From assembly GCA_965279735.1 (NCBI GenBank), contig OZ257260.1, positions 2,666,001 to 2,730,000 on the forward strand: a stretch of 64,000 nucleotides of DNA, given 5' to 3'. Positions 27,249-36,529 of this stretch are shown piece by piece. Below the pieces are notes generated by a model that was not told the DNA's origin, did no database searches, and worked only from the letters and a program-made list of their open reading frames with translations. The number at the start of each line of letters is the position of its first letter. Within the stretch, counting starts at the first letter, position 1. The position numbers and the translations under genes are program-made. This DNA is from CAIUGU01 sp965279735 (GTDB lineage: Bacteria > Pseudomonadota > Gammaproteobacteria > Steroidobacterales > Steroidobacteraceae).

Positions 27249-28148
27249 ATGCGCTCCTTTGTATTGTTTTTTCTGCTGCTGGCGTTTTCACTTCTGGTAG
27301 CCGCCCTGGTTGCTTATCCGGCATCGCTCGCCGTCGGACTGGTCGCCGTGCAGCCTTTCCACCGGGTGATGCAACGGGTTGCGATGGGGGTTGCACTGGT
27401 CGGCCTCATCATCCTGCTCCGGCGCTCGGGCCTGGCGAATCGCCGGGCGCTCGGGTATGCGTTGCCGCGGCCGCAGTTCATCGCACAGATGATCATCGGC
27501 TTTGGAGCAGGGTTCATCCTGATGATGCCCCTCGTGGGCCTGCTGTTCGGTCTCGGGATCCGGACGCTCAAGCCCGAGTTCACGTGGCATGTCCTGTCGC
27601 TGCTGGGCGTGGTTGCCCAGGGCATCCTGACTGGCGTGACAGTGGCGTTCATCGAGGAAACGTTCTTTCGTGGCGCGATGCAGACCGCCATGACGCGTGA
27701 ATCGGCTCCCAGGCTCGCGATCTTGCTGCCAAGCCTGCTGTATGCGTCAGTGCATTTCCTCGGCGGCAAACTGCGCGTGCCCGCATCGCAGGCCGACTGG
27801 AGCAGCGGCTTTGCAGTGCTGCAGAACATATTCGAAAGTTACTCGACGCCGCTCGCCCTCGTTGATTCCTTCGTGGCGCTGGTGGCCGTCGGAATCCTGC
27901 TTGCCCTGGTTCGCGCCCGCACGGGCACCATAGCGGCGTGCATCGGCCTGCACGCAGGCTGGGTATGCGTCATCACCTCGATGCGTTCGATCTCGACCCT
28001 TGCGCCGGAGAGCCGGTGGACGTGGCTCGTGGGTTCCTACGATGGCGTGATCGGTTGGGGCGCGCTCGGGCTCCTCATGTTGATCATCGCTGCCTGGTTC
28101 AGGCTGAGTCCGGCTCCGGATCATCGACTGTTACAGACTTCGCAGTAA
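27249..28148 (+). CDS. CPBP family intramembrane metalloprotease
   Basis: 299 residues with about seven or eight membrane helices. The CAAX-protease/Abi motifs are present: EETFFRG (EExxxR, catalytic Glu pair), SVHFLGG (second motif His) and LHAGW (third motif His). Members cleave membrane proteins or work in bacteriocin immunity and protein secretion; the substrate here is not known. Its last 50 bp overlap the convergent Lon-N domain gene. The 188 bp to the divergent Myb-like gene would hold the promoters. Confidence 0.88.
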   Translation: MRSFVLFFLLLAFSLLVAALVAYPASLAVGLVAVQPFHRVMQRVAMGVALVGLIILLRRSGLANRRALGYALPRPQFIAQMIIGFGAGFILMMPLVGLLFGLGIRTLKPEFTWHVLSLLGVVAQGILTGVTVAFIEETFFRGAMQTAMTRESAPRLAILLPSLLYASVHFLGGKLRVPASQADWSSGFAVLQNIFESYSTPLALVDSFVALVAVGILLALVRARTGTIAACIGLHAGWVCVITSMRSISTLAPESRWTWLVGSYDGVIGWGALGLLMLIIAAWFRLSPAPDHRLLQTSQ

Positions 28149-28713
28149 TCCGGACGAGCGAGCGCAACAGCGCCAGTCGTCGTAAAGGATCGTCGAGCTC
28201 AAGGCACAGCTGCTTGTCGGGCAGGGGCAGCGGCAGGATCTCGAGCAACCTGGCCACCACCCAGTCCACGTCGTCGAAACGCGCCGGCACTCCCTGGTAG
28301 AGAGCGAGTTCCGGCAGCAGGTGTTCAAGCAGGTGTGCGTAGGGCTCGTATTCGGCTGCAGGAGCTTCCGGCTTCATCTCAGGCAGCCATTCGATGATTG
28401 CCACGTTGAGGCCATCGGCCTGCACCTGGCGGCTCACCACCCGGAAGCGGCGCTCGCCAACAGCCGTGATGCCGAGCAGCCCCTGGTCGAGCTGATCGAA
28501 ATCGACGATGCGTGCCAGCGTTCCGACCTCGAAGGTCTGTGCAGGGCCGCCCGCTTCCGCCCCTTCCCGGATGAGGACGACGCCGAAGCCGCTCGCAGCG
28601 CGCATGCAATCGCGCACCATATCCACATAGCGCGTCTCGAAGATTCGCAAGGCAAGCCGGCCACCGGGAAAAAGAACGGTGTTGAGCGGGAAGAGGGGAA
28701 TGGATTCGGGCAA
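28099..28713 (-). CDS. Lon N-terminal substrate-binding domain protein
   Basis: 204 residues, the size of stand-alone LON-N (PUA-like) proteins. It begins PESIPLFPLNTVLFPGGRLALRIFE and has RYVDMVRDC and VGTLARIVDFDQL. No AAA+ or protease domain follows. Such proteins are common in proteobacteria but poorly characterised; a role in protein quality control is assumed from the domain. It starts from TTG at 28713 behind a ggga ribosome binding site. It lies 18 bp after mpl on the same strand. Confidence 0.9.
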   Translation of the reverse strand: MPESIPLFPLNTVLFPGGRLALRIFETRYVDMVRDCMRAASGFGVVLIREGAEAGGPAQTFEVGTLARIVDFDQLDQGLLGITAVGERRFRVVSRQVQADGLNVAIIEWLPEMKPEAPAAEYEPYAHLLEHLLPELALYQGVPARFDDVDWVVARLLEILPLPLPDKQLCLELDDPLRRLALLRSLVRITAKSVTVDDPEPDSA

Positions 28714-28731
28714 CTGCGATCAGCTCCCTGC

Positions 28732-30102
28732 TTACTTGCCGCGCAACGCTGCCAGCAGCTTCTCGTGCACGCCGCCGAAACCGCCATTCGACATGACGAG
28801 GACATGGTCGCCTGCCGCCGCTTCGCTGACGATGCCGTTAACGAGCTGATCCATCGCCGTCGCAACCTGCGCATTGGGACCCAAGGCATCTGCGAGACCG
28901 CCCACATCCCATTTGACATCCGGTCCCTGGTACAGCCACACGCGATCGGCACCGCGCAGGGAAGCTGCCAATGCATCGCGATGCGTGCCCAGTTTCATGG
29001 TGTTAGAACGCGGCTCAAGCACCGCGAGGATGCGTTCCTTGCCGACTTTGCGCCGCAGGCCGTCGAGCGTCGTGGCAATGGCCGTGGGATGGTGGGCAAA
29101 GTCGTCATAGACGGTCACGCCCCTTTCCACGCCGCGCACTTCCATCCGCCTGCGCACGCCGCTGAATTTTCCGAGCGCCTCGATGGCCGTCGCGGTATCC
29201 ACGCCTGCATGGCGTGCAGCGATCAGCGCGGCGAGTCCGTTCTCGACGTTGTGTCGCCCAAGCAGCGGCCAGACGACTTCACCGATCTGCCGGTCGCCTT
29301 GCACGACGAAAAACCGCGACCCGTCACCGCCCGGCGGCAGCACTGCATGCCAGCCGCTCCCTGCACTCTTCTCGGCGACATAACGTTCGACCGGCGTCCA
29401 GCAGCCCATTTCGATGACCTTCGCGATATTCGCATCGCGGCCGTTCGCCACGACCAGGCCCTGCCGCGGCACCATGCGCAGCAGCTGGTGGAACTGCCAC
29501 TGGATCGCCGCGACGTCGGGATAGATGTCCGCGTGATCGTGTTCGAGGTTGCCGAGGATCGCCGTACGGGGACGGTAGTGGACAAACTTCGCCCGCTTGT
29601 CGAAGAAGGCCGTGTCGTATTCATCCGCCTCGACGACGAAGTGGATTCCGGAACCCAGCCGCGCCGTCACATTGAAATTTGCAGGTACGCCGCCGACCAG
29701 GAAACCGGGGTCGAGACCGGCATGCTCGAGAATCCATGTGAGCATGCTCGTCGTCGTGGTCTTGCCGTGCGTGCCCGCAACAGCCAGCACCCAGCGATCG
29801 GCAAGGACATGCCGGGCCAGCCATTCAGGGCCAGACGTATAGGGAATCGGGCTGTCGAGCAGCGCCTCGATGAGCGGGTTGCCCCGGCTCATCACGTTGC
29901 CCACCACGACTACATCGGGCTTGAGGTCGAGCTGCTTCGGGTCGTACCCCGCAATCAGGTCGATGCCGAGCGCTGTGAGCTGGTCGCTCATCGGCGGATA
30001 GACGTTCTGGTCGGACCCGGTCACCTTGTGGCCCGCTGCGCGCGCCAGCGCCGCAATGCCGCCCATGAATGTGCCGCAGATGCCGAGAATATGAACGTGC
30101 AT
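28732..30102 (-). CDS. mpl: UDP-N-acetylmuramate:L-alanyl-gamma-D-glutamyl-meso-diaminopimelate ligase
   Basis: 456 residues. It is a Mur ligase: HVHILGICGTFMGGIAALARAAG is the Mpl-specific N-terminus, AVAGTHGKTTTTSML the ATP P-loop, and VYDDFAHHPTAI the C-terminal-domain motif. Mpl reattaches the recycled murein tripeptide to UDP-MurNAc in the cytoplasm, bypassing MurC/D/E. An aagg ribosome binding site precedes the ATG. It is flanked on the same strand by a small membrane-protein gene (15 bp upstream) and the Lon-N gene, probably as one operon. Confidence 0.95.
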   Translation of the reverse strand: MHVHILGICGTFMGGIAALARAAGHKVTGSDQNVYPPMSDQLTALGIDLIAGYDPKQLDLKPDVVVVGNVMSRGNPLIEALLDSPIPYTSGPEWLARHVLADRWVLAVAGTHGKTTTTSMLTWILEHAGLDPGFLVGGVPANFNVTARLGSGIHFVVEADEYDTAFFDKRAKFVHYRPRTAILGNLEHDHADIYPDVAAIQWQFHQLLRMVPRQGLVVANGRDANIAKVIEMGCWTPVERYVAEKSAGSGWHAVLPPGGDGSRFFVVQGDRQIGEVVWPLLGRHNVENGLAALIAARHAGVDTATAIEALGKFSGVRRRMEVRGVERGVTVYDDFAHHPTAIATTLDGLRRKVGKERILAVLEPRSNTMKLGTHRDALAASLRGADRVWLYQGPDVKWDVGGLADALGPNAQVATAMDQLVNGIVSEAAAGDHVLVMSNGGFGGVHEKLLAALRGK

Positions 30103-30117
30103 CGAAAGAACCTTTGA

Positions 30118-30627
30118 CTAGCCGACGCCGGGCCGGAACAGCTGGCCGACGTAGATGATCGACAGGACCATCATCATGGTGAAGGCGAAGCCCGTCAGCA
30201 TGCCGCCTTCGATCGCCAGCATGAGGACGCGGCCGATCAACAGCACCATGACGAACAGGCGGATGAGGCTCCACGCATCCGTCACCGACTGCGGAACGTT
30301 CATCGCGCGGTCTGCACCGAGCAGGACGAGATCGAGCAGCGTGAGGAGGATGGCGATCCCGAGCACTGCCGCCATCGTCTGCAGGAACCGCGAACGCCGG
30401 CCGTAGAAGGCGAGCAAGGCCCACACCCAGGCGCAGAGCATCAGTATTTCGACGCCGACGAGCGGCGCAACCCCGCGCAACGTCCAGCCTGACAGCAGCG
30501 CCTGGACGAAGTTGAGCGCGGCATAGAGCAGCACGAGCCCCGCGAGGAGCGCGCGGGAAACCGGCAGATCCTGCGGGCCTTTCCGGCACCGCGCGATATC
30601 CAGCATCGTTGCAATAAGAGCGAGCAT
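30118..30627 (-). CDS. Small multi-pass membrane protein of unknown function
   Basis: 169 residues with about four or five hydrophobic helices (for example ALLAGLVLLYAALNFVQALL, VGVEILMLCAWVWALLAFYG, AAVLGIAILLTLLDLVLLG, LIRLFVMVLLIGRVLMLAI). No enzymatic motif or signal peptide was recognised. It lies 15 bp upstream of mpl on the same strand, so it is probably co-transcribed with mpl and the Lon-N gene. I cannot assign a family. Confidence 0.75.
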   Translation of the reverse strand: MLALIATMLDIARCRKGPQDLPVSRALLAGLVLLYAALNFVQALLSGWTLRGVAPLVGVEILMLCAWVWALLAFYGRRSRFLQTMAAVLGIAILLTLLDLVLLGADRAMNVPQSVTDAWSLIRLFVMVLLIGRVLMLAIEGGMLTGFAFTMMMVLSIIYVGQLFRPGVG

Positions 30628-30757
30628 CGAGTCTCGATCAGGAGGGCGGCATTAGTGCCGGGGAATAATCTGTATCATTGCTGCACTCGCCGTAACCAAC
30701 CCTCCTCCACGACATCCTTCAGGGTCGGCGGGGCGCGGCGCCGGAATTGTACACGGC

Positions 30758-31849
30758 ATGCTTATACAGACCTCATCCCAGCTCGACGACGCGCTTGTCT
30801 CCCTCGGGTCCGACTCTTTCGTCACGCTGGACACCGAGTTCATGCGGGAGAGCACGTACTACCCGAAGCTCTGCCTGATCCAGGCCGCCAATCCGCAGGG
30901 CTGCACGCTGATCGATCCTCTTGCGCTCACGGCACTCGAACCACTGTTCGCGCTGCTGGCGGAACCCTCGCGGACGAAGATCCTCCATGCCGCGCGCCAG
31001 GACATCGAAGTGATGGGGCTTGCCAGTGGACGCCCTCCCGCAGGACCGATCTTCGACACCCAGATCGCTGCGGGGCTGCTGGGACTGCCCGCGCAGATCG
31101 GTTACGGGGATCTGGTTGCGCGGAGGCTCGGGGTCCAGCTCGCAAAGGGCCTGGCGCGAACCGACTGGACGCGACGACCGCTGTCGGATGAGCAGATGGC
31201 CTATGCCGCCGATGACGTGCGGTATCTCGTGCCGCTCTATGAGGACCTCAGGGAAGCGCTCCGCACGGCAGGACGCCTTGAGTGGCTGGAAGAAGAAACC
31301 AGGCTGCTCGAGAATCCGGCCCTGTATCGCGTTGCCCCTGAAGATGCCTGGAAAAGACTGAAAGGACTCGAGCGCCTTGAACCCGCCCAGCGCGCCGCTG
31401 CGAAGGCGTTGGCCGAATGGCGGGAGCGCCGCGCGATGAAGCACGACAAACCCCGCGGCTGGATCCTGCACGACGACACACTGCGGTCGGTTGCGGAAAG
31501 CCTGCCAACAAACCTCGATGCCCTGGGTGATGCCCGCGGGATGCCTCCCGCAGTCTCGCGCAGGTACGGGGACGAATTGCTGGGGTTGCTGCGGGACGCA
31601 CGGGACGCAGCAGGGAATGAACCGCCAGCGTTTCAGCCCGCGCGCCCGGAATCCGAACAGCTCGCGCGCGTCAAACGCGTGAGCGCACTAATCCGCGAGA
31701 TCGCGGCACAGCTGGACTTGAGCCCTGAATTGCTGGCCACCCGTCGCGATGTCGAGCAGCTGGTCTTCGGCGGCGAACCCGGCATCTTCGCCAAAGGCTG
31801 GCGCAAGGATGTGATCGGCACCCAAGTGCTGGCGCTCACCGGCGCTTGA
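30758..31849 (+). CDS. rnd: Ribonuclease D
   Basis: 363 residues. It has the DEDDy exonuclease signatures: FVTLDTEFM (Asp/Glu), HAARQDIEVM, IFDTQIAAGLLG, and YAADDVRYL with the general-base Tyr. An HRDC-like C-terminal region follows (EWRERRAMKHDKPRGWILHD). RNase D trims tRNA 3' ends. It converges with adk, leaving only 19 bp between the stops. The 130 bp upstream, shared with the divergent membrane-protein gene, holds the likely promoter. Confidence 0.94.
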   Translation: MLIQTSSQLDDALVSLGSDSFVTLDTEFMRESTYYPKLCLIQAANPQGCTLIDPLALTALEPLFALLAEPSRTKILHAARQDIEVMGLASGRPPAGPIFDTQIAAGLLGLPAQIGYGDLVARRLGVQLAKGLARTDWTRRPLSDEQMAYAADDVRYLVPLYEDLREALRTAGRLEWLEEETRLLENPALYRVAPEDAWKRLKGLERLEPAQRAAAKALAEWRERRAMKHDKPRGWILHDDTLRSVAESLPTNLDALGDARGMPPAVSRRYGDELLGLLRDARDAAGNEPPAFQPARPESEQLARVKRVSALIREIAAQLDLSPELLATRRDVEQLVFGGEPGIFAKGWRKDVIGTQVLALTGA

Positions 31850-31868
31850 GCTGACCGGGCCTGGCCGC

Positions 31869-32813
31869 TTACTTCTTTTTTGCGGCCTTGCGCAGCTTGC
31901 GGGCAGGCGCCTTGCTGCGCGCGGCGGGCTTGCGACCCTTCGCGCGTTTCACCGCGACCTTCTTCTTCGCTGGCTTCTTCGCTGGCCTGGCAGGCCGTTT
32001 TGCCTTGGCCTTGCTCACTTTGGTCTTCGCCTTTGACTTGCCCTTCCCGGCAACCTTCTTGCCTGAAGCCTTCTTCTTCACGGCCTTGGCAGGCGCCTTT
32101 TTCACGCTCTTGCCTGTCTTCTTCCTGCTTGCCGCCGTCTTGAGCGCAGGCGTTGCTTTCGGCTGGGGCAGCGCCGCCGCTTCCATCCGGGCAAACACTT
32201 CTTCGAGTGCGCCTTCGCCTTTCACGACCCGCAGCAGGCCGAGCTTCCGGTAGTGCTGGATCAGCGGTCGGGTTTGCGCTTCATACACTTCGAGCCGCTT
32301 GGCGACCACTTCTTCCTTGTCATCGGGCCGCTGGTACAGCTCCGGATGGTCCGTGCACTGGTCACAATGCGGCAGCGTGCCGGGCGGCGAGAACGAAATA
32401 TTGAATACGCGACCGCAGGTACGGCAGATCCGGCGGCCTGCGAGACGCTTCACCAGCGTCGCGGTCCGTACGTCCATGAGCAACACCGCTTCCACCGGAG
32501 CGCCCATCTCGATCAGCATCGCGTTCAGCGAATTCGCCTGGTCGCTGTTGCGCGGAAAGCCATCGAGGATGAAGCCGGCCTTCGCGTCGGGACGTCCGAG
32601 GCGTTCGCGGATCAGGCCGAGGACGACATCGTCCGAAACCAGCTGGCCTGCATCCATGGCTGCCTTGGCCTTGAGGCCGAGTTCGGTGCCGCGCGCGACG
32701 GCTTCCCGCAGCAGGTCGCCGGACGATACCTGGGGCACCCCGTACTTCGCCTGCAAGCGCTGCGCCTGTGTTCCCTTGCCGGAACCCGGCGCACCCAGAA
32801 GTACGATTCTCAT
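31869..32813 (-). CDS. adk: Adenylate kinase with Lys/Ala-rich, histone H1-like C-terminal tail
   Basis: 314 residues instead of the usual 214-220. Residues 1-215 are a complete long-form adenylate kinase: P-loop GAPGSGKGT (7-15), AMP-binding SSGDLLR, DGFPR, and a LID with four Cys (C130, C133, C150, C153) in zinc-finger spacing. Residues 216-314 are low complexity, with about 35 Lys, 8 Arg and no Asp or Glu, rich in Ala and Pro (KKPAKKK-type repeats) like histone H1 or AlgP tails. It catalyses ATP + AMP to 2 ADP. The tail may bind nucleic acid or polyphosphate. The start at 32813 gives the canonical MRIVLLGAPGSGKG. Confidence 0.92.
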   Translation of the reverse strand: MRIVLLGAPGSGKGTQAQRLQAKYGVPQVSSGDLLREAVARGTELGLKAKAAMDAGQLVSDDVVLGLIRERLGRPDAKAGFILDGFPRNSDQANSLNAMLIEMGAPVEAVLLMDVRTATLVKRLAGRRICRTCGRVFNISFSPPGTLPHCDQCTDHPELYQRPDDKEEVVAKRLEVYEAQTRPLIQHYRKLGLLRVVKGEGALEEVFARMEAAALPQPKATPALKTAASRKKTGKSVKKAPAKAVKKKASGKKVAGKGKSKAKTKVSKAKAKRPARPAKKPAKKKVAVKRAKGRKPAARSKAPARKLRKAAKKK

Positions 32814-32992
32814 TGTTGTCACCTGATTGAAGGCCTGAACCGGGCGGCGCCCGGCAACCCTACGCCGCAAAGGCTGGCTACCCTACTAAAAAGTATCGAG
32901 CTAGCCAATGAGGGAAATATCCCGGACCGTCTTTCCCGTTGCAGCGGCTGGGTTATCCTCCGGCAGCCCCTGCCGGATCTGGAGGAAATACC

Positions 32993-34264
32993 ATGAAGAA
33001 GCCACAGCCCCGCAACGCTTTCTACGCCCAGTCCGGGGGAGTGACGGCAGTCATCAACGCGTCAGCCTGCGGCGTCATCGAAACCTGCCGCCAGCACAAG
33101 AGCCGGATCGGCAAGGTATACGCCGGCCGCAACGGCATCCTGGGAGCACTCACCGAAGACCTCATCGACACCGGCAAGGAGTCCGCGGCTGCCATCCGCG
33201 CGCTGCGGCATACACCTGCCGGAGCCTTCGGCTCGGCGCGCTACAAGCTGAAGAAATTCGAGGATTCGCCCGCCCAGTACGAACGCCTCATCGAGGTCTT
33301 CAAGGCGCATGACATCGGCTACTTTTTCTACAACGGCGGCGGCGACTCGGCGGACACCTGCCTGAAGGTCTCGCAGCTGGCCGGCAGGCTGGGCTTTCCC
33401 GTCCAGGCGATCCACGTACCGAAAACGGTAGACAACGATCTGCCGCTCACCGACTGCTGCCCCGGCTTCGGCTCCGTGGCCAAGTACGTCGCGGTCTCCA
33501 TCCGGGAGGCTGGTTTTGACGTCGCCTCGATGGCGAAAACCTCGACCAAGGTCTTCATCCTCGAGGTCATGGGACGGCATGCCGGGTGGATCGCAGCGGC
33601 CGGAGGGCTTGCCGCAGAGAAAGCCGGCGATGCCCCGCAGATCATCCTGTTTCCCGAGATCGCCTTCGACGAGGAGCGTGTCTGCGCCCGCGTGAAGGAA
33701 TGCGTGGAGAAGTATGGCTATTGCGCCATCGTCGTGTCGGAGGGTGTCAGGAACAGCGCCGGCAAGTTCCTGGCGGACTCAGGCACCCGGGATGCCTTCG
33801 GCCATGCACAGCTCGGAGGCGTGGGGCCGGTCGTGGCCGAAATCGTCAAGCGGCAGCTCGGCTACAAGTATCACTGGGCAGTCGCCGACTACCTGCAGCG
33901 CTCGGCACGCCACATCGCCTCGAAAGTGGATGTCGAACAGGCGTATGCCGTCGGCAAGGCCGCGGTGGACCTGGCACTGAAAGGTGCGAACGCAGTGATG
34001 CCGGCGATCATCCGCGTCTCGGACAAGCCTTACCGCTGGAAGATCGGGGTCGCGAAGCTCGAAGACGTCGCCAACGTGGAAAAGAAGCTGCCCCGCGACT
34101 ACATCACCGCGGACGGCCTGCACATCACCCCCAAGGCGCGGCGCTATCTCTCGCCGCTCATCAAGGGCGAGGATTACCCGCCGTATCGCGATGGCCTGCC
34201 GCAATACGTCACGCTGAAGAACACCCCGGTCAAGCGCAAGCTGACAGCAGACTTCGCGGTTTAG
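32993..34264 (+). CDS. pfp: Pyrophosphate-dependent 6-phosphofructokinase
   Basis: 423 residues. The phosphofructokinase fold is clear: AFYAQSGGVTAVINAS at the N-terminus, NGGGDSADT (Asp118) and PKTVDND (Lys144, catalytic Asp147). Asp and Lys at these two places mark PPi-using enzymes; ATP-using ones have Gly at both. MGRHAG, also a PFK signature, is present. It phosphorylates fructose-6-phosphate with PPi, reversibly. A strong ggaggaa ribosome binding site precedes the ATG at 32993. It is followed by the H+-pyrophosphatase gene hppA on the same strand. Confidence 0.93.
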   Translation: MKKPQPRNAFYAQSGGVTAVINASACGVIETCRQHKSRIGKVYAGRNGILGALTEDLIDTGKESAAAIRALRHTPAGAFGSARYKLKKFEDSPAQYERLIEVFKAHDIGYFFYNGGGDSADTCLKVSQLAGRLGFPVQAIHVPKTVDNDLPLTDCCPGFGSVAKYVAVSIREAGFDVASMAKTSTKVFILEVMGRHAGWIAAAGGLAAEKAGDAPQIILFPEIAFDEERVCARVKECVEKYGYCAIVVSEGVRNSAGKFLADSGTRDAFGHAQLGGVGPVVAEIVKRQLGYKYHWAVADYLQRSARHIASKVDVEQAYAVGKAAVDLALKGANAVMPAIIRVSDKPYRWKIGVAKLEDVANVEKKLPRDYITADGLHITPKARRYLSPLIKGEDYPPYRDGLPQYVTLKNTPVKRKLTADFAV

Positions 34265-34392
34265 CGTGGTATAGTTGGCCGCTTTTTTCAGCCTGCAGAG
34301 GCTGTAATTCCAAAGAGAATCAATCGTTTGCGCTGGTCGCCGCTGGTGACTGGCACAGGCGGCCCAGTCGGTTAATCGGGAGGAGGCAACTC

Positions 34393-36426
34393 ATGTTGAG
34401 CACTTACGGGCTCTGGCTGGCCATTGGCGCCGGAATCCTGGCGATCATCTACGGTATTTTCATGGCGCAGTGGATCGTGCGTCAGCCTGCGGGCAATGCA
34501 CGCATGGCGGAGATTGCCGCAGCCATCCAGGCCGGCGCGCAGGCGTACCTGAATCGTCAGTACACCACCATCGCCATCGTCGGCGTCGTGCTCTTCTTCG
34601 TACTGGGCTTCGCGCTCAACTGGCCCACCGCGGGCGGGTTCCTCGTCGGTGCAGTCCTGTCGGGACTCGCCGGCTACATCGGCATGCACGTCTCCGTGCG
34701 CGCCAACGTCCGCACCGCACATGCTGCCAGCCTCGGCCTGAATCCGGCCCTGCAGGTCGCTTTCCGCGGCGGCGCGATCACCGGCATGCTGGTCGTTGGT
34801 CTCGGTCTCCTGGGCGTGGCCGCGTACTACCTCGCGATGCTCCAGGTCACGGACGGCGACACCGCCCTGCACTCGCTCGTAGGCCTCGCCTTCGGCGGCT
34901 CGCTCATCTCGATCTTCGCCCGTCTCGGCGGCGGCATCTTCACCAAGGGCGCTGACGTTGGCGCCGACCTGGTCGGCAAGGTTGAAGCCGGCATCCCCGA
35001 AGACGATCCCCGCAACCCGGCCGTAATCGCGGACAACGTCGGCGACAACGTCGGCGACTGCGCCGGCATGGCGGCAGACCTCTTCGAGACCTACGCGGTC
35101 ACCGTCGTTGCCACCATGCTGCTCGCGGGCCTGCTGGTCACCGAAGTCGGCCCGAACGCGGTGCTGTATCCGCTGGTGCTGGGCGCCGTGTCCATCATCG
35201 CTTCCATCATCGGCACGTTCTTCGTGAAGGTCGCTGACGGCGGCAAGATCATGAACGCGCTGTACCGCGGGGTCGCCGTTTCGGCCATCGTCGCGGCAAT
35301 CGCCTTCTACCCCGTCACCACGTCGATGATGGGTGAGCAGGCAATGGGCATGTACTTCTGTGCGCTCATCGGCCTCGCCCTCACTGCGGCGATGATCGTC
35401 ATCACCGAGTACTACACCGCGACCGAATACGCCCCCGTGCGTTACGTTGCGGCTGCCTCGCAGACCGGTCACGGCACCAACGTCATCGCCGGCCTCGCCG
35501 TCTCGATGAAGTCGACCGCCCTGCCCGTCCTCGCGGTGTGCGCCGCCATCTGGGGCGCGTTCCAGCTCGAAGGTCTTTACGGCATTGCAGTCGCCGCGAC
35601 AGCGATGCTGTCCATGACGGGCATGATCGTGGCACTCGACGCATACGGCCCCATCACCGACAACGGCGGCGGCATTGCTGAAATGTCCGGCCTCCCGAAG
35701 GATGTGCGCAAGATCACCGACGCTCTCGACGCCGTGGGCAACACCACGAAGGCCGTGACGAAGGGCTACGCGATCGGTTCAGCCGGCCTCGCCGCGCTGG
35801 TGCTGTTCGCGGACTACACCCACAACCTCGATGCGATCGGCAAGCTGCAGGACTTCAGCCTGTCCGATCCGGCCGTGATCATCGGCCTCTTCATCGGCGG
35901 ACTCGTGCCTTACCTGTTTGCCGCCATGGCGATGGAAGCCGTCGGTCGCGCGGCCGGCTCGGTGGTCGTGGAAGTGCGCCGCCAGTTCCGCGAGATCAAG
36001 GGCATCATGGAAGGCACGGCCAAGCCCGACTACTCGCGGGCCGTTGACCTGCTGACGCGTGCGGCCATCAAGGAAATGATCGTCCCGTCGCTGCTGCCGA
36101 TCCTCGTGCCGGTCGTTGTCGGCTTCGGCATGAACGTGCTGATGGGACCTGGTGCGGGCGTGAAGGCGCTCGGCGGCCTGCTCATCGGCACAATCGTCAC
36201 CGGCATCTTCCTCGCGATCTCCATGTGCACCGGCGGCGGTGCCTGGGACAACGCGAAGAAGTACATCGAGGAAGGCAACTTCGGCGGCAAGGGTTCGGAA
36301 ACCCACAAGGCTGCCGTCACCGGCGACACTGTCGGCGATCCCTACAAGGACACCGCGGGCCCGGCGATCAATCCGTTGATCAAGATCATCAACATCGTCG
36401 CGTTGCTGCTGGTTCCGCTGCTTTAA
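34393..36426 (+). CDS. hppA: K+-independent proton-translocating membrane pyrophosphatase
   Basis: 677 residues with about 16 membrane helices. The PPi/Mg2+ site DDPRNPAVIADNVGDNVGD spans about 204-222. In GNTTKAVTKG, Lys453 and Thr456 occupy the two positions that mark K+-independent enzymes, where K+-dependent ones carry Ala and Gly/Ala. It hydrolyses PPi and pumps H+ across the inner membrane, or makes PPi in reverse. A strong gggaggagg ribosome binding site precedes the ATG at 34393. With pfp just upstream, both PPi-handling enzymes sit together. Confidence 0.95.
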   Translation: MLSTYGLWLAIGAGILAIIYGIFMAQWIVRQPAGNARMAEIAAAIQAGAQAYLNRQYTTIAIVGVVLFFVLGFALNWPTAGGFLVGAVLSGLAGYIGMHVSVRANVRTAHAASLGLNPALQVAFRGGAITGMLVVGLGLLGVAAYYLAMLQVTDGDTALHSLVGLAFGGSLISIFARLGGGIFTKGADVGADLVGKVEAGIPEDDPRNPAVIADNVGDNVGDCAGMAADLFETYAVTVVATMLLAGLLVTEVGPNAVLYPLVLGAVSIIASIIGTFFVKVADGGKIMNALYRGVAVSAIVAAIAFYPVTTSMMGEQAMGMYFCALIGLALTAAMIVITEYYTATEYAPVRYVAAASQTGHGTNVIAGLAVSMKSTALPVLAVCAAIWGAFQLEGLYGIAVAATAMLSMTGMIVALDAYGPITDNGGGIAEMSGLPKDVRKITDALDAVGNTTKAVTKGYAIGSAGLAALVLFADYTHNLDAIGKLQDFSLSDPAVIIGLFIGGLVPYLFAAMAMEAVGRAAGSVVVEVRRQFREIKGIMEGTAKPDYSRAVDLLTRAAIKEMIVPSLLPILVPVVVGFGMNVLMGPGAGVKALGGLLIGTIVTGIFLAISMCTGGGAWDNAKKYIEEGNFGGKGSETHKAAVTGDTVGDPYKDTAGPAINPLIKIINIVALLLVPLL

Positions 36427-36471
36427 TAGTGGAACATCGCCGGGCTGCAAGGCCTGCGCGAATCAGAAACG

Positions 36472-36502
36472 AAAAAGGCGCAGCTTTCGCTGCGCCTTTT
36501 TT
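36472..36502 (+). terminator. Rho-independent terminator after hppA
   Basis: The inverted repeat AAAGGCGCAG / CTGCGCCTTT has a CTTTCG-type loop and is followed by a T-run. It lies 45 bp past the hppA stop and just before the convergent GGDEF/EAL gene ends. Confidence 0.92.
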
Positions 36503-36529
36503 CTTGGCCGCCTGCCTGCAGGAACGCTG

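Noticed and set aside
34286..34310. Hairpin CAGCCT-GCAG-AGGCTG between pfp and hppA as a terminator
   Set aside because: No T-run follows on the plus strand, and the strong downstream ribosome binding site and function suggest co-transcription.
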